The position numbers and the translations under genes are program-made. From assembly GCA_937983035.1 (NCBI GenBank), contig CALKAN010000046.1, positions 1 through 7,949 of the forward strand: a stretch of DNA of 7,949 nucleotides. Reading direction: 5' to 3'. Below the pieces are notes generated by a model that saw only the letters and a program-made list of their open reading frames with translations, did not search any database and was not told the origin of the DNA. Within the stretch, counting starts at the first letter, position 1. The number at the start of each line of letters is the position of its first letter. Positions 1-5,497 of this stretch are shown piece after piece. The DNA is from an uncultured Paenibacillaceae bacterium. Its GTDB lineage: Bacteria; Bacillota; Bacilli; Paenibacillales; CALAME01.

Positions 1-1122
1 GAAGTTTTGTTGGAGCATGAGCGGCGAGCTTTGCGTGAAGGGGCGGATCCGTACTGGGTGGAACAAATGAAAGGCGGCATGACCGCGGTTATTGGAAAAT
101 GGCAAAGCAAGCAACCGGGCCCGGTCATTGCGTTTCGCTTTGACATCGATTCGAATGATTTGTCGGAAAGCAGCGATATGGATCATTTGCCGGCCAATCT
201 TGGCTTTCGCTCGCGGCATCCGGGGATGATGCATGCTTGCGGACATGACGGTCATGCTGCGATCGGTTTGGGAGTCGCTCGTGCATTGTCTCGCGCCAGA
301 GATGAATTAAAAGGAGAAATCCGCTTCATATTTCAACCGGCGGAGGAAGGGTGCCGCGGCGCCAAATCGATTGTAGATGCCGGCTGGCTGGATGGCGTCG
401 ATTACTTTTTCGGCGCTCATATTGGGCTTGGCAGCCGGACATTAGGAGAGGTTGTCGCCTCGACTTATGGATACTTGGCGACGACGAAGTTGAACGTTGT
501 GTTTCGGGGAAAAGCGGCGCATGCCGGCGAACAGCCGGAAGCAGGAAGAAATGCATTGTTGGCTGCAGCATCGGCTGCCCTTCATTTGCATGCCATCCCT
601 CGCCACAGCCAAGGGGTGACTCAACTGAATGCAGGCAAGCTCGCAGCCGGCACAGGAAGAAACGTCGGGCCGGATATCGCCCGCATGGAGCTGGAAACGC
701 GCGGGGAAACCTCGGAACTGGATGACTATATGGTGAAAGAAGCGATGCGCAGAATTCAACATGCGGCGCTCATGCACGGTGTCGAAGCTGAAGTTGAAAT
801 CGCAGGCAAAGGTCCGGGCGGCATTCCAAAATCAGAGGCTGGGCTTGCGCTGGTGCATGAAGCGGCCAAATATGTGTCCGGCATTCAACGAGTCGTCGAT
901 CACCGGAAAATGCACGTTTCGGAAGATGTCGTGTTCATGCTGAACCGGGTGAGGGAGCAGGGAGGAACGGCACAATATATGCTGCTTGGATCTGAATTGG
1001 CCGCAGGCCATCATCAAACGACGTTTGATTTTAATGAATTAGTGCTTCCGCTCGGAGTGCAGCTTTTTACGCAGATCGCAAAGCTGTGTTCTCGCGATTG
1101 GGAGTCTAAAGAAAACGAGTGA
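1..1122 (+). CDS. M20 family amidohydrolase, AbgA-like (5' end outside window)
   Basis: Zinc-dependent amidohydrolase of peptidase family M20, closest in sequence pattern to the p-aminobenzoyl-glutamate hydrolase subunit A (AbgA) group, a cytoplasmic enzyme that cleaves an amide bond to glutamate or a similar acid. The frame is open from base 1 and no start with a ribosome binding site is visible, so the true start lies upstream; 373 codons are present against about 436 in E. coli AbgA. Visible motifs, numbered from the window edge: the DID metal-site region near residue 47, MHACGHDGH with Cys80, His82 and His85, QPAEEG with Glu115 and Glu116 (general base and metal ligand), His140 in GAHIG, and the C-terminal ligand His337/338 in AAGHH. 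All expected catalytic residues are therefore intact. The TTG at base 7 is only an internal codon. The gene ends 54 bp before the ceramidase-family gene and is probably co-transcribed with it. The exact substrate is not established. Confidence 0.87.
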   Translation, partial: EVLLEHERRALREGADPYWVEQMKGGMTAVIGKWQSKQPGPVIAFRFDIDSNDLSESSDMDHLPANLGFRSRHPGMMHACGHDGHAAIGLGVARALSRARDELKGEIRFIFQPAEEGCRGAKSIVDAGWLDGVDYFFGAHIGLGSRTLGEVVASTYGYLATTKLNVVFRGKAAHAGEQPEAGRNALLAAASAALHLHAIPRHSQGVTQLNAGKLAAGTGRNVGPDIARMELETRGETSELDDYMVKEAMRRIQHAALMHGVEAEVEIAGKGPGGIPKSEAGLALVHEAAKYVSGIQRVVDHRKMHVSEDVVFMLNRVREQGGTAQYMLLGSELAAGHHQTTFDFNELVLPLGVQLFTQIAKLCSRDWESKENE

Positions 1123-1176
1123 TAAATGGCAACCTGTGATTTTTGTCATATCAATACCGAACAAGGAGAGATGCAT

Positions 1177-2457
1177 ATGAAATGCGGAATGCACGAAGTA
1201 GTGATTACCCCGACGCTCGGAAGTTTTATGCCCGGATATTTTGGTAACCGCAAATCAACCGGCGTCAAAGATGAGCTCTATGCCAAAGCGTTAGTCATCG
1301 AATCCAACGATGAACTATTATGCTTGATTTCCGTGGATGCTCTATTTATACCTGCAAAAGAGGCAGAAGCCGCAAGAAAGCGCCTTTCCAAACAATGGGG
1401 AATTCATGAAAAGCAAATTATGATTTCCGCCACGCATTCGCATACCGGTCCGCCAGTGCGCAAAGGCGATGATGGGAGTCCGAATGAACCGTATCTTTCG
1501 TTTCTCGTGGATAAAATGTGCGACGCAGCGATGATGGCATATCAGAAGCGCCGCCCGGCGAAACTAGGCATCGGTTCAGGAGAAGAAAAGGACATTTCTT
1601 TCAACCGGCGTTATGTGATGAAAGACGGTTCGGTTCGCACCAATCCCGGGTTTGCGAATCAGGATCAGATCGTGCGGCCGGCTGGGCCGATTGATCCGGA
1701 AGTGACCGTGATGCGAATCGATGATATAGACGGCGAGCCGATCGGCGTGGTCGTGAATTTTGCTTGTCATACGGATACGGTAGGCGGCACCGAATACAGC
1801 GGAGATTACCCGGCGGAAATGAGCCGCGTGCTGAAACAAGTGCTGGGTCCGGATGTGGTTTGCTTGTTTCTATTAGGCGCATGCGGAAACATCAATCATC
1901 TTGATTTTATGCATGGAAAAGCAGAGCAAAGGCAGCGTCATGACGCGATGGGACGGATTTTGGCAGGGGAAGCATTGAAAGTGAGAGAGAAAATACATTG
2001 TATCGCTGAAGTGCCGATTCAACCCTCTCATTCTTTTTATTCGTTCGAATTACGCAGACCGAGCCAAGAGGAAGTTGAAGAAGCAAAACGCATATTGCAG
2101 GCAGAGGATGCAGGGAACGAACATTTTTTTGCGAAGCAAATGCTGCTAATTGATCAACTCACGGATCATGCAGCAACAGCTGAAATTCAGGCGATCCGCA
2201 TCGGGGAATGGGCAATCGTTGGATTGCCGGGCGAAATCTTTGTTGAATTTGGCTTGGATTTGAAACAACATTCGCCATTTTCAAAAACGATGATCAACAC
2301 GTTATGCAACGGCTCCATTTATGGCTATGTATGCACGAGAGAGGCTTATGCCCAAGGCGGATATGAACCGAGAATGAAGACGTTCAGCAGAATTCCCGAA
2401 CATGCTGGCGAAAATTTTGTGCAGCATGCACTCGACTTGCTCAGATGCATGCGTTGA
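1177..2457 (+). CDS. Neutral/alkaline ceramidase N-terminal domain protein (short bacterial type)
   Basis: 426-residue protein of the neutral/alkaline non-lysosomal ceramidase N-terminal family, metal-dependent hydrolases that cut N-acyl amides. The start is set by AAGGAG at 1163-1168, eight bases before ATG 1177; the in-frame ATG at 1126 has no ribosome site and would add 17 unconserved residues. Family marks are SATHSHTGP (His87, His89), FACHTD (His198), GACGNIN (234-240), LPGE (Glu353) and the YGYVCTREAY stretch (382-391), matching the zinc ligands His, His, Glu and Tyr known from Pseudomonas ceramidase. The Ser-Pro of the catalytic G-(D/N)-x-S-P-N motif is replaced by Asn240-His241, so true ceramidase activity is doubtful. 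It is much shorter than secreted ceramidases (about 650 residues), lacks the C-terminal domain and has no signal peptide, so it is probably cytoplasmic. The upstream AbgA-like gene suggests a shared catabolic path for an amide compound. Confidence 0.85.
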   Translation: MKCGMHEVVITPTLGSFMPGYFGNRKSTGVKDELYAKALVIESNDELLCLISVDALFIPAKEAEAARKRLSKQWGIHEKQIMISATHSHTGPPVRKGDDGSPNEPYLSFLVDKMCDAAMMAYQKRRPAKLGIGSGEEKDISFNRRYVMKDGSVRTNPGFANQDQIVRPAGPIDPEVTVMRIDDIDGEPIGVVVNFACHTDTVGGTEYSGDYPAEMSRVLKQVLGPDVVCLFLLGACGNINHLDFMHGKAEQRQRHDAMGRILAGEALKVREKIHCIAEVPIQPSHSFYSFELRRPSQEEVEEAKRILQAEDAGNEHFFAKQMLLIDQLTDHAATAEIQAIRIGEWAIVGLPGEIFVEFGLDLKQHSPFSKTMINTLCNGSIYGYVCTREAYAQGGYEPRMKTFSRIPEHAGENFVQHALDLLRCMR

Positions 2458-2574
2458 AGTAACGAGATCTCATTGGAATCAATCGTCTCGTGTTTCGTCT
2501 CTTAATCATGTGCCGGGATAATGCCGCAATCTATCATAAATAGAAGAAATGAATAGAAGATCCACTGACCAGAC

Positions 2575-2603
2575 TCAACAGAAATCGCAATTTCTGGTAA
2601 TAT
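2575..2603 (+). promoter_or_regulatory. Possible sigma-A promoter of the CDGSH gene
   Basis: TCAACA at 2575-2580 and TAATAT at 2598-2603 are 17 bp apart, each matching four of six consensus positions. Transcription would begin only a few bases before the ribosome site at 2612-2620, giving a very short leader. It is the best candidate in the 168-bp gap, but weak. Confidence 0.28.
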
Positions 2604-2625
2604 CATCTATTGGGAGGTGAAACGA

Positions 2626-2820
2626 ATGGCAGAAATCAAAGTATCAGACAACGGTTCGTTAGTTGTCACAGGCGTGACTCTATTAGACGGAGAAGGAAAT
2701 GAAATTAAAACGAAGGAAAAGTTTTACCTTTGCCGCTGCGGTCGTTCCAATCGGAAACCTTTTTGTGACGGTTCTCACAAACAAGGGTTCGAAAGCAAAG
2801 TGCGTGCAAATGCGGAATAA
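2626..2820 (+). CDS. CDGSH iron-sulfur domain protein
   Basis: Small 64-residue protein with one CDGSH motif. Such domains bind a [2Fe-2S] cluster with three Cys and one His and are thought to act in electron or cluster transfer and redox sensing. The ligands are visible as Cys36, Cys38, Cys47 and His51 within the pattern CxC, then SxxxPxC, then DGSH. The whole protein is the domain, the usual size for single-motif bacterial members; it has no membrane anchor, unlike mitoNEET. The start is ATG 2626, five bases after GGGAGGTGA (2612-2620); the in-frame GTG at 2617 lies inside that ribosome site and is not the start. A hairpin terminator begins 20 bp after the stop, so the gene is probably transcribed alone. 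The physiological partner is unknown. Confidence 0.9.
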   Translation: MAEIKVSDNGSLVVTGVTLLDGEGNEIKTKEKFYLCRCGRSNRKPFCDGSHKQGFESKVRANAE

Positions 2821-2839
2821 TGTTACTATTGATCAAAGC

Positions 2840-2883
2840 AGGCGTTCCGTGCAATGACCATCAGCTAAGGAACGCCTTTCTTT
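2840..2883 (+). terminator. Rho-independent terminator after the CDGSH gene
   Basis: AGGCGTTCC (2840-2848) pairs perfectly with GGAACGCCT (2869-2877) around a 20-base loop and is followed by a T-rich run (TTCTTT). It lies between the CDGSH stop and the GTG start of the oxidoreductase, which argues against any start of that gene upstream of the hairpin. Confidence 0.72.
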
Positions 2884-2942
2884 CATGTTTCGTTGGATAT
2901 TTTAAATGGAAGAGACAAGATGCCGGCAAGGAGGCGGTTTAC

Positions 2943-3605
2943 GTGAATCGAAAAGCCGTGGTCGCAGGAGCAACTGGATTAGTTGGACAAGCGCTTGTTC
3001 GGAAATTGTTGGACGATCCAGCTTATGCCCAAGTTACGGTGCTCGCACGCCGGCCGGTCGGCATGCAGCATTCGAAGCTGATGGAGAAGGTCGTTTCATT
3101 TGATAAGCTGGAAAAGACGGATATCGATGTTGCAGGATCAGACGTTTTCAGCGTATTGGGCACGACAAGGAAAAAAAGCAAGAATGAGCAGGATTACCGT
3201 CGCGTTGAATATGACTATCCGCTTATTCTGGGCCGCATCGCTAAAAAACAAGGAGCGAATCAATTCATTGCCATTACGTCGATTGGCGCGGATCCGTCTT
3301 CACGATTTTTGTACCCAAGAGTTAAAGGGGAAATTGAAGAGGCGCTTCGTGCGCTCGGCTTGCCTGCTCTTCATATTTTCAGGCCTTCTTTGCTGCTTGG
3401 CAAACGAAACGAATTTCGGTTCTTTGAGTCGCTTGCCGCACATCTCAGCAAGATCGTTTCACCTTTGTTTTCACTGGCCTGGCGAAAATACAAACCTGTG
3501 CATGCCGACACGGTTGCAGAAGCGTTGATTCAAGCTGCGAAGAGCGGCCGCACAGGGGTGCATATTTATGAAAATGATCAGATTTGGCAAGGAAAACTTT
3601 TTTAA
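2943..3605 (+). CDS. NAD(P)-binding oxidoreductase, HTATIP2/TIP30-like atypical SDR
   Basis: 220-residue single-domain Rossmann protein of the NAD(P)H-binding atypical short-chain dehydrogenase type, the group often annotated as HTATIP2-like oxidoreductase. The cofactor loop GATGLVG is at residues 9-15; the next strand (VTVLARRP, 31-38) carries Arg residues that could favour NADP. The mid-domain segments VLGTTRKK (71-78) and ITSIGAD (111-117) and a YPRVK YxxxK pair (Tyr124, Lys128) complete the SDR triad with Ser113. The start is GTG 2943, eight bases after AAGGAGG (2928-2934); an in-frame ATG at 2820 would add 41 residues encoded by a terminator hairpin and is rejected. The substrate cannot be read from the sequence. 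A strong terminator lies about 100 bp downstream. Its own promoter is not obvious, so it may depend on read-through past the upstream hairpin. Confidence 0.85.
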   Translation: MNRKAVVAGATGLVGQALVRKLLDDPAYAQVTVLARRPVGMQHSKLMEKVVSFDKLEKTDIDVAGSDVFSVLGTTRKKSKNEQDYRRVEYDYPLILGRIAKKQGANQFIAITSIGADPSSRFLYPRVKGEIEEALRALGLPALHIFRPSLLLGKRNEFRFFESLAAHLSKIVSPLFSLAWRKYKPVHADTVAEALIQAAKSGRTGVHIYENDQIWQGKLF

Positions 3606-3709
3606 TGGAAATCTCTCTATCATGGAATTCAACTAGAGCAGAATAGATGAAAATGACATCGCAGTTAAAATTGTTTTCTTATTATAATAGGAAAAAATAA
3701 TATAAAGCA

Positions 3710-3739
3710 GCAAAAAAGCACCGTTCGGTGCTTTTTTGC
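3710..3739. terminator. Bidirectional rho-independent terminator
   Basis: A perfect 13-bp inverted repeat (3710-3722 with 3727-3739) around the loop GTTC. Each arm carries a six-base A or T tract, so the transcript ends in a U-run in both directions. It serves the oxidoreductase on the plus strand and the binding-protein remnant on the minus strand, whose stop is nine bases away at 3748-3750. Confidence 0.88.
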
Positions 3740-3747
3740 ATTCAGAC

Positions 3748-4403
3748 TTATCGGGCTAAGATTTCTTGAACGGCAGCGTCAGCAGCTTCCTGTGCTTCCC
3801 TTAATGCAGTATTAATGTCTTTTTTGTTGATGGCCATTTCTTTCCGAATGGCTCGAATGTATTTTTGTACTTCTTTATCAGCAATATGCGGCGGCGTTGG
3901 AGAAGATGGATTTTTAAAAATGGCAGCCGTGTTTTTATCCGCTAATACAGGGTTGTTCGTGCCGAACATTTTTTCGATTTCAGGATCATCCAATACTGTA
4001 ACGCGAGAATCTTTGCTCAGTTCCAAACTGTTTGACCAAATGTACAAAACGCCAGGCTATTTGCAAGGAAACAAATATGCTTACGGCCCTGCCGGATTTG
4101 TGAAAGATCATATCCAAGCGATGCAGCCGGATTGGGTGACAAAAATTATCAGCGATCTTCTGCAAGCCGAAGCGGACGGGAACGCCCCGAACTGGGACAT
4201 GGTGACGAACCCGACTTTCGAAGACAAAGTTGGCGCTGGACGCCACGCATTGGCAGATATGCTGATTATAACGAAAACGAGCAAACATATGGATGCGTTT
4301 CTTCGATCGAGGCGATTTGGTTCTGTTCAGTGCTGCTCATCCCGCATCCTGACGCGATGAGTCCAATCAAAATGGACAACATGATCCATAGTCGTTTCTG
4401 CAT
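3748..4403 (-). pseudogene. Broken family 1 ABC-transporter solute-binding lipoprotein gene with an inverted middle
   Basis: Remnant of a sugar-binding lipoprotein gene in three pieces. On the minus strand, AAGGAGG (4416-4410) leads to ATG 4403 and a lipoprotein signal peptide with basic MQKR, a hydrophobic core and ASGC (Cys20); the frame stops at 4266 after 45 codons. The C-terminal piece is also on the minus strand, about 4034-3748, with SRVTVLDDPEIEKMFG and KKDINTALREAQEAAD, typical of the end of these proteins. The piece that belongs between them is on the plus strand, about 4039-4300, with MYKTPGY, NWDMVTNPTF and TKTSKHMDA. Flipping 4042-4314 back joins signal peptide and middle in frame and restores the order; a one-base frameshift near 4297 is then still needed to reach the C-terminus. 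The rejoined protein would have about 218 residues against about 430 normally, so most of the first lobe has been deleted. No permease genes are adjacent. Confidence 0.85.
4035..4321. repeat. 7-bp inverted repeat bounding the inverted segment
   Basis: ACCAAAT (4035-4041) and ATTTGGT (4315-4321) are perfect inverted copies lying exactly where the plus-strand middle piece meets the two minus-strand pieces of the pseudogene. Recombination between them explains both joints. The left arm is next to another small palindrome, CAAACTGTTTG (4024-4034). Seven bases could match by chance, so the role is inferred from position. Confidence 0.5.
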
Positions 4404-4434
4404 TTTTATCCTCCTTAAAAATGAAGTCTGCTGG

Positions 4435-4462
4435 ATTATAGGAAACGATTGTTAATAGACCA
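4435..4462 (-). promoter_or_regulatory. Probable promoter of the solute-binding protein remnant
   Basis: On the minus strand a perfect TATAAT -10 (4440-4435) lies 32 bases before the ATG, with a poor -35, TGGTCT (4462-4457), 16 bp upstream. The sequence at 4440-4454 (AGGAAACGATTGTTA) overlaps the -10 edge and loosely resembles a CcpA cre site, which would suit a sugar-binding protein, but it is imperfect and the cre reading is speculative. Confidence 0.4.
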
Positions 4463-4686
4463 TTGCGAATTTTGTAAATTTTGTATTAATTTTTTTTGCA
4501 TATCATTGTGCTTTTTACACTGCATTGCCAAGTTTAGGCACTTATGTTATCTTTTTTTAAAAGGATATCATTTGCGAAAATGCCCATAATAAGTAATGTT
4601 TTATGCTGCTTCCGAATGTAAATTCATGCGTCGTCCGGCTCTCGTTTTGAACAGGGGGACATGAGAAAAAAAATCAACTATCAGCA
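4463..4686. other. AT-rich intergenic stretch with no recognised gene
   Basis: The region upstream of the divergent binding-protein remnant and ahpC. It holds a short repeat of AATTTTGTA-like sequence (about 4469-4485) and long T and A runs. There is no open frame with a ribosome site, no tRNA-like fold and no clear terminator. I see nothing functional in it beyond spacing between the two divergent promoters. Confidence 0.5.
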
Positions 4687-4728
4687 AGTTTATGAACATT
4701 TCATGAACTAGTTTGACAAACATTTCAT
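4687..4728 (+). repeat. Imperfect tandem duplication at the ahpC -35 region
   Basis: AGTTT followed by a variable part and AACATTTCAT occurs twice, at 4687-4704 and 4710-4728, with an exact ten-base match (4695-4704 and 4719-4728) 24 bp apart. The second copy carries the TTGACA -35 element; the first has TTATGA at that place and so does not form a second good promoter. Confidence 0.55.
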
Positions 4729-4741
4729 CTTGTGTAATAAT
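4713..4741 (+). promoter_or_regulatory. Sigma-A promoter of ahpCF
   Basis: Perfect -35 TTGACA (4713-4718), a 17-bp spacer and -10 AATAAT (4736-4741, five of six), with TG one base before the -10 as an extended element. The predicted start of transcription, about 4748, falls inside the PerR-like box, the arrangement expected for repression. The leader would be about 168 nt. Confidence 0.75.
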
Positions 4742-4745
4742 GACA

Positions 4746-4760
4746 ATATAATAATTATTC
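4746..4760 (+). promoter_or_regulatory. PerR-like operator (Per box) of ahpCF
   Basis: ATATAATAATTATTC matches the 7-1-7 Per box TTATAATNATTATAA of Bacillus at 11 of the 14 defined positions, with the central ATAATAATTAT intact. PerR is the metal-dependent peroxide sensor that represses ahpC in B. subtilis. Placement over the predicted transcription start is as expected. Assignment to PerR rather than Fur or Zur rests on this match and on the regulated genes. Confidence 0.72.
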
Positions 4761-4915
4761 TAAATAAGAAAAAGGAGGCAGCGAAGTTCCCCAAACATAC
4801 GTCAGGCGACAGCTCATTAAGTCGCAGGCAACAAACGTTGGCAGCATCATATTTGAATGATTTTCGCTAATAATAAAACAATTAAAATAAATTTATCATT
4901 TAGGAGGAATTGAAC
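4761..4915 (+). other. Long ahpC leader with an orphan ribosome site and small hairpins
   Basis: The transcript leader contains AAAGGAGG (4771-4778), a near-perfect ribosome site with no ATG, GTG or TTG at a usable distance. A 5-bp hairpin follows (GCGAC 4806-4810 with GTCGC 4821-4825), then a 4-bp hairpin with loop AAAC (4829-4832 with 4837-4840), then an AT-rich unstructured stretch before the real ribosome site AGGAGG (4902-4907). I do not recognise a known riboswitch. Any regulatory role is inference. Confidence 0.4.
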
Positions 4916-5485
4916 ATGTCACTGGTTGGAAAACAAGTATTGCCGTTTAAAGCTCAAGCTTATCATGCAGGAACTGGAGAATTCATCGAGGTTACGGAAG
5001 AAAACTTCAAAGGAAAATGGAGCGTTGTTTGCTTCTATCCGGCTGACTTTACTTTCGTTTGCCCGACTGAGCTGGAAGACCTTCAAGAGCAGTATGAAAC
5101 GCTGAAAGAGCTCGGAGCTGAAGTGTATTCTGTATCTACAGATACTCACTTTACGCATAAAGCATGGCATGACCATTCCGAAGCGATCAGCAAGATCAGA
5201 TACATTATGATTGGGGACCCATCCCAAACGATTTCCCGCAACTTCGAAGTTTTGGATGAAGAGGCTGGTTTGGCTCAGCGCGGTACGTTCATCATTGATC
5301 CAGACGGCGTTATCCAAACGGTTGAAATTAACGCTGACGGCATCGGACGTGACGCAAGCATCGTCGTTAAGAAACTGAAAGCAGCGCAATACGTGCGCAA
5401 CAATCCAGGGGAAGTTTGCCCTGCGAAGTGGGAGGAAGGCGGCGAAACATTGAAGCCGAGCCTTGACTTAGTTGGAAAAATTTAA
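4916..5485 (+). CDS. ahpC: Alkyl hydroperoxide reductase subunit C (2-Cys peroxiredoxin)
   Basis: Cytoplasmic typical 2-Cys peroxiredoxin of 189 residues that reduces H2O2, organic hydroperoxides and peroxynitrite and is recycled by AhpF. The active site PxxxTxxC is Pro42, Thr46 and peroxidatic Cys49 in FTFVCPTE; Arg123 in QRGTF is the conserved active-site arginine; the resolving Cys168 sits in GEVCPAKW near the C-terminus. An extra Cys39 lies in the strand before the active site. Length and sequence track the Bacillus protein (187 residues) almost end to end. The start is ATG 4916, eight bases after AGGAGG (4902-4907); the in-frame TTG at 4910 is too close to that site. It is the first gene of the ahpCF operon, behind a promoter and a PerR-like box, so peroxide induction is expected. 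Confidence 0.97.
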   Translation: MSLVGKQVLPFKAQAYHAGTGEFIEVTEENFKGKWSVVCFYPADFTFVCPTELEDLQEQYETLKELGAEVYSVSTDTHFTHKAWHDHSEAISKIRYIMIGDPSQTISRNFEVLDEEAGLAQRGTFIIDPDGVIQTVEINADGIGRDASIVVKKLKAAQYVRNNPGEVCPAKWEEGGETLKPSLDLVGKI

Positions 5486-5497
5486 GGAGAGGGTTAT

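Noticed and set aside
1126..1176. Upstream ATG for the ceramidase-family gene
   Set aside because: No ribosome site precedes it, whereas AAGGAG is well spaced for ATG 1177, where family similarity begins.
2462..2491. Possible terminator after the ceramidase-family gene (ACGAGA paired with TCTCGT)
   Set aside because: Only six base pairs around an 18-base loop, with no T-run after it.
3654..3689. Promoter ending in TATAAT before the bidirectional terminator
   Set aside because: No -35 lies at a usable distance, and any transcript would run straight into the terminator at 3710.
4035..4321. Phase-variable invertible switch
   Set aside because: The arms are only 7 bp, there is no recombinase nearby, and neither orientation yields a complete gene because of the large deletion and the frameshift.
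4579..4620. 13-codon plus-strand frame in the intergenic region
   Set aside because: The nearest purine run is too weak and too far from the ATG; nothing supports translation.
4755..4850. 31-codon minus-strand frame in the ahpC leader
   Set aside because: It has no ribosome binding site before its ATG and lies antisense to the leader; open by chance.
4919..5389. 156-codon minus-strand frame opposite ahpC
   Set aside because: A shadow of the ahpC codon pattern with no ribosome site and no recognisable protein features.
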